64,000 nucleotides of DNA, taken from positions 62,001 through 126,000 of the forward strand of contig CALYDD020000402.1 in assembly GCA_944472135.2 (NCBI GenBank), written 5' to 3'. This DNA is from Trichobilharzia regenti. Taxonomy: Eukaryota; Platyhelminthes; Trematoda; Strigeidida; Schistosomatidae. The notes under the pieces were generated by a model, which was given only the letters and a program-made list of their open reading frames with translations, was not told where the DNA came from and ran no database searches. Shown piece by piece: positions 63,706 to 64,000 of the stretch (the first letter of the stretch is position 1; every line of letters begins with the position of its first letter). Made by a program: the position numbers and the translations under genes.

Positions 63706-64000
63706 TGAGACCTATCCATAAATACGGGCCTATAGCTGATATCAACAACTACCGCCCCATCAACATCACGTCTGTAGTTTCACGTGTAATGGAAAAGATA
63801 GTTAAGACTCAAATCATTCAGTACTTGCTGTCAAATGACCTACTATCCCCATCCCAATACGGTTTCTTAAGTAGAAGGTCGTGCATTACTTGCCACTTAG
63901 ATTATTTTGACTACATCACACAAAGCATTGATAATGGGCGTTCGGTAACAACATTGTTTCTTGACGTTAGCAAGGCCTTCGATAAAGTCCCACATATCAG
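63706..64000 (+). pseudogene. CR1-like RT fragment, cut by window end
   Basis: Reads NNYRPINITSVVSRVMEKIV, then QYGFLSRRSCITCHLDYFDYI, then motif A TTLFLDVSKAFDKVPH, in one frame to the window edge. It is close to nLTR-C (15011 onward) and supplies the segment that nLTR-C lacks at its 5' end. Whether the frame stays open beyond cannot be seen. Confidence 0.85.

Overview
This window is an almost pure transposable-element landscape from an AT-rich invertebrate genome. The mix of families points to a digenean flatworm, most likely a schistosomatid blood fluke. It holds Merlin (IS1016-type) DNA transposons, an RTE/SR2-like LINE, several CR1-like LINEs with ATT-repeat tails, BEL/Pao and Ty3/gypsy elements, a tRNA-derived SINE, and an internal block of the telomere motif CCCTAA. 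I cannot name the species. No complete host gene is recognisable. The best host-like candidates are an unidentified open frame in the arms of a palindrome (about 52065-52690) and a SWIM zinc-finger exon at about 54059-54307.

Layout. 1-7035: sparse, decayed LINE fragments (minus) and two palindromic fold-back elements. 7037-11591: two BEL/Pao copies head to head; the right copy keeps a 517-codon gag but no pol. 11592-18536: a minus-strand CR1-like LINE (called nLTR-A here) split by an RTE insertion (13820-14929) and by a second CR1-like LINE (nLTR-C, 14979-17930). 18537-20075: BEL 3' end, LTR and fragments. 20169-25084: a nearly complete CR1-like LINE (nLTR-B: ORF1, endonuclease, reverse transcriptase) with a BEL solo LTR in ORF1. 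25085-30131: a minus BEL element holding the best nLTR-A copy. 30132-38055: gypsy pieces, an LTR split by a large fold-back element, and a 1753-bp tandem duplication that can be read as recombination between two nLTR-C copies. 38087-38935: minus LINE (nLTR-D). 38962-49964: a long BEL/Pao element (BEL-F) with degraded gag and pol. Its body is invaded by LINE tails and its 3' LTR by a 5.3-kb tandem Merlin array. 50221-50900: a Merlin-like MITE carrying telomeric repeats. 51044-53773: a 1.3-kb-arm palindrome with a SINE in each arm. 54059-56341: SWIM fragment and LINE remnants. 56346-57405: a compact young-looking non-autonomous LTR element. 57410-61080: a decayed minus LINE. 61430-63700: a LINE tail and otherwise nothing clear. 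63706-64000: an RT fragment cut by the window end.

Many insertions can be ordered because target-site duplications (TSDs) are intact: Merlin (8 bp), MITE (8 bp), solo LTR (5 bp), RTE (11 bp), SINE (13 bp), fold-back elements (13 bp), LINE tails (5-6 bp) and the small LTR element (4 bp). Family names such as nLTR-A and BEL-F are local labels, not database names.
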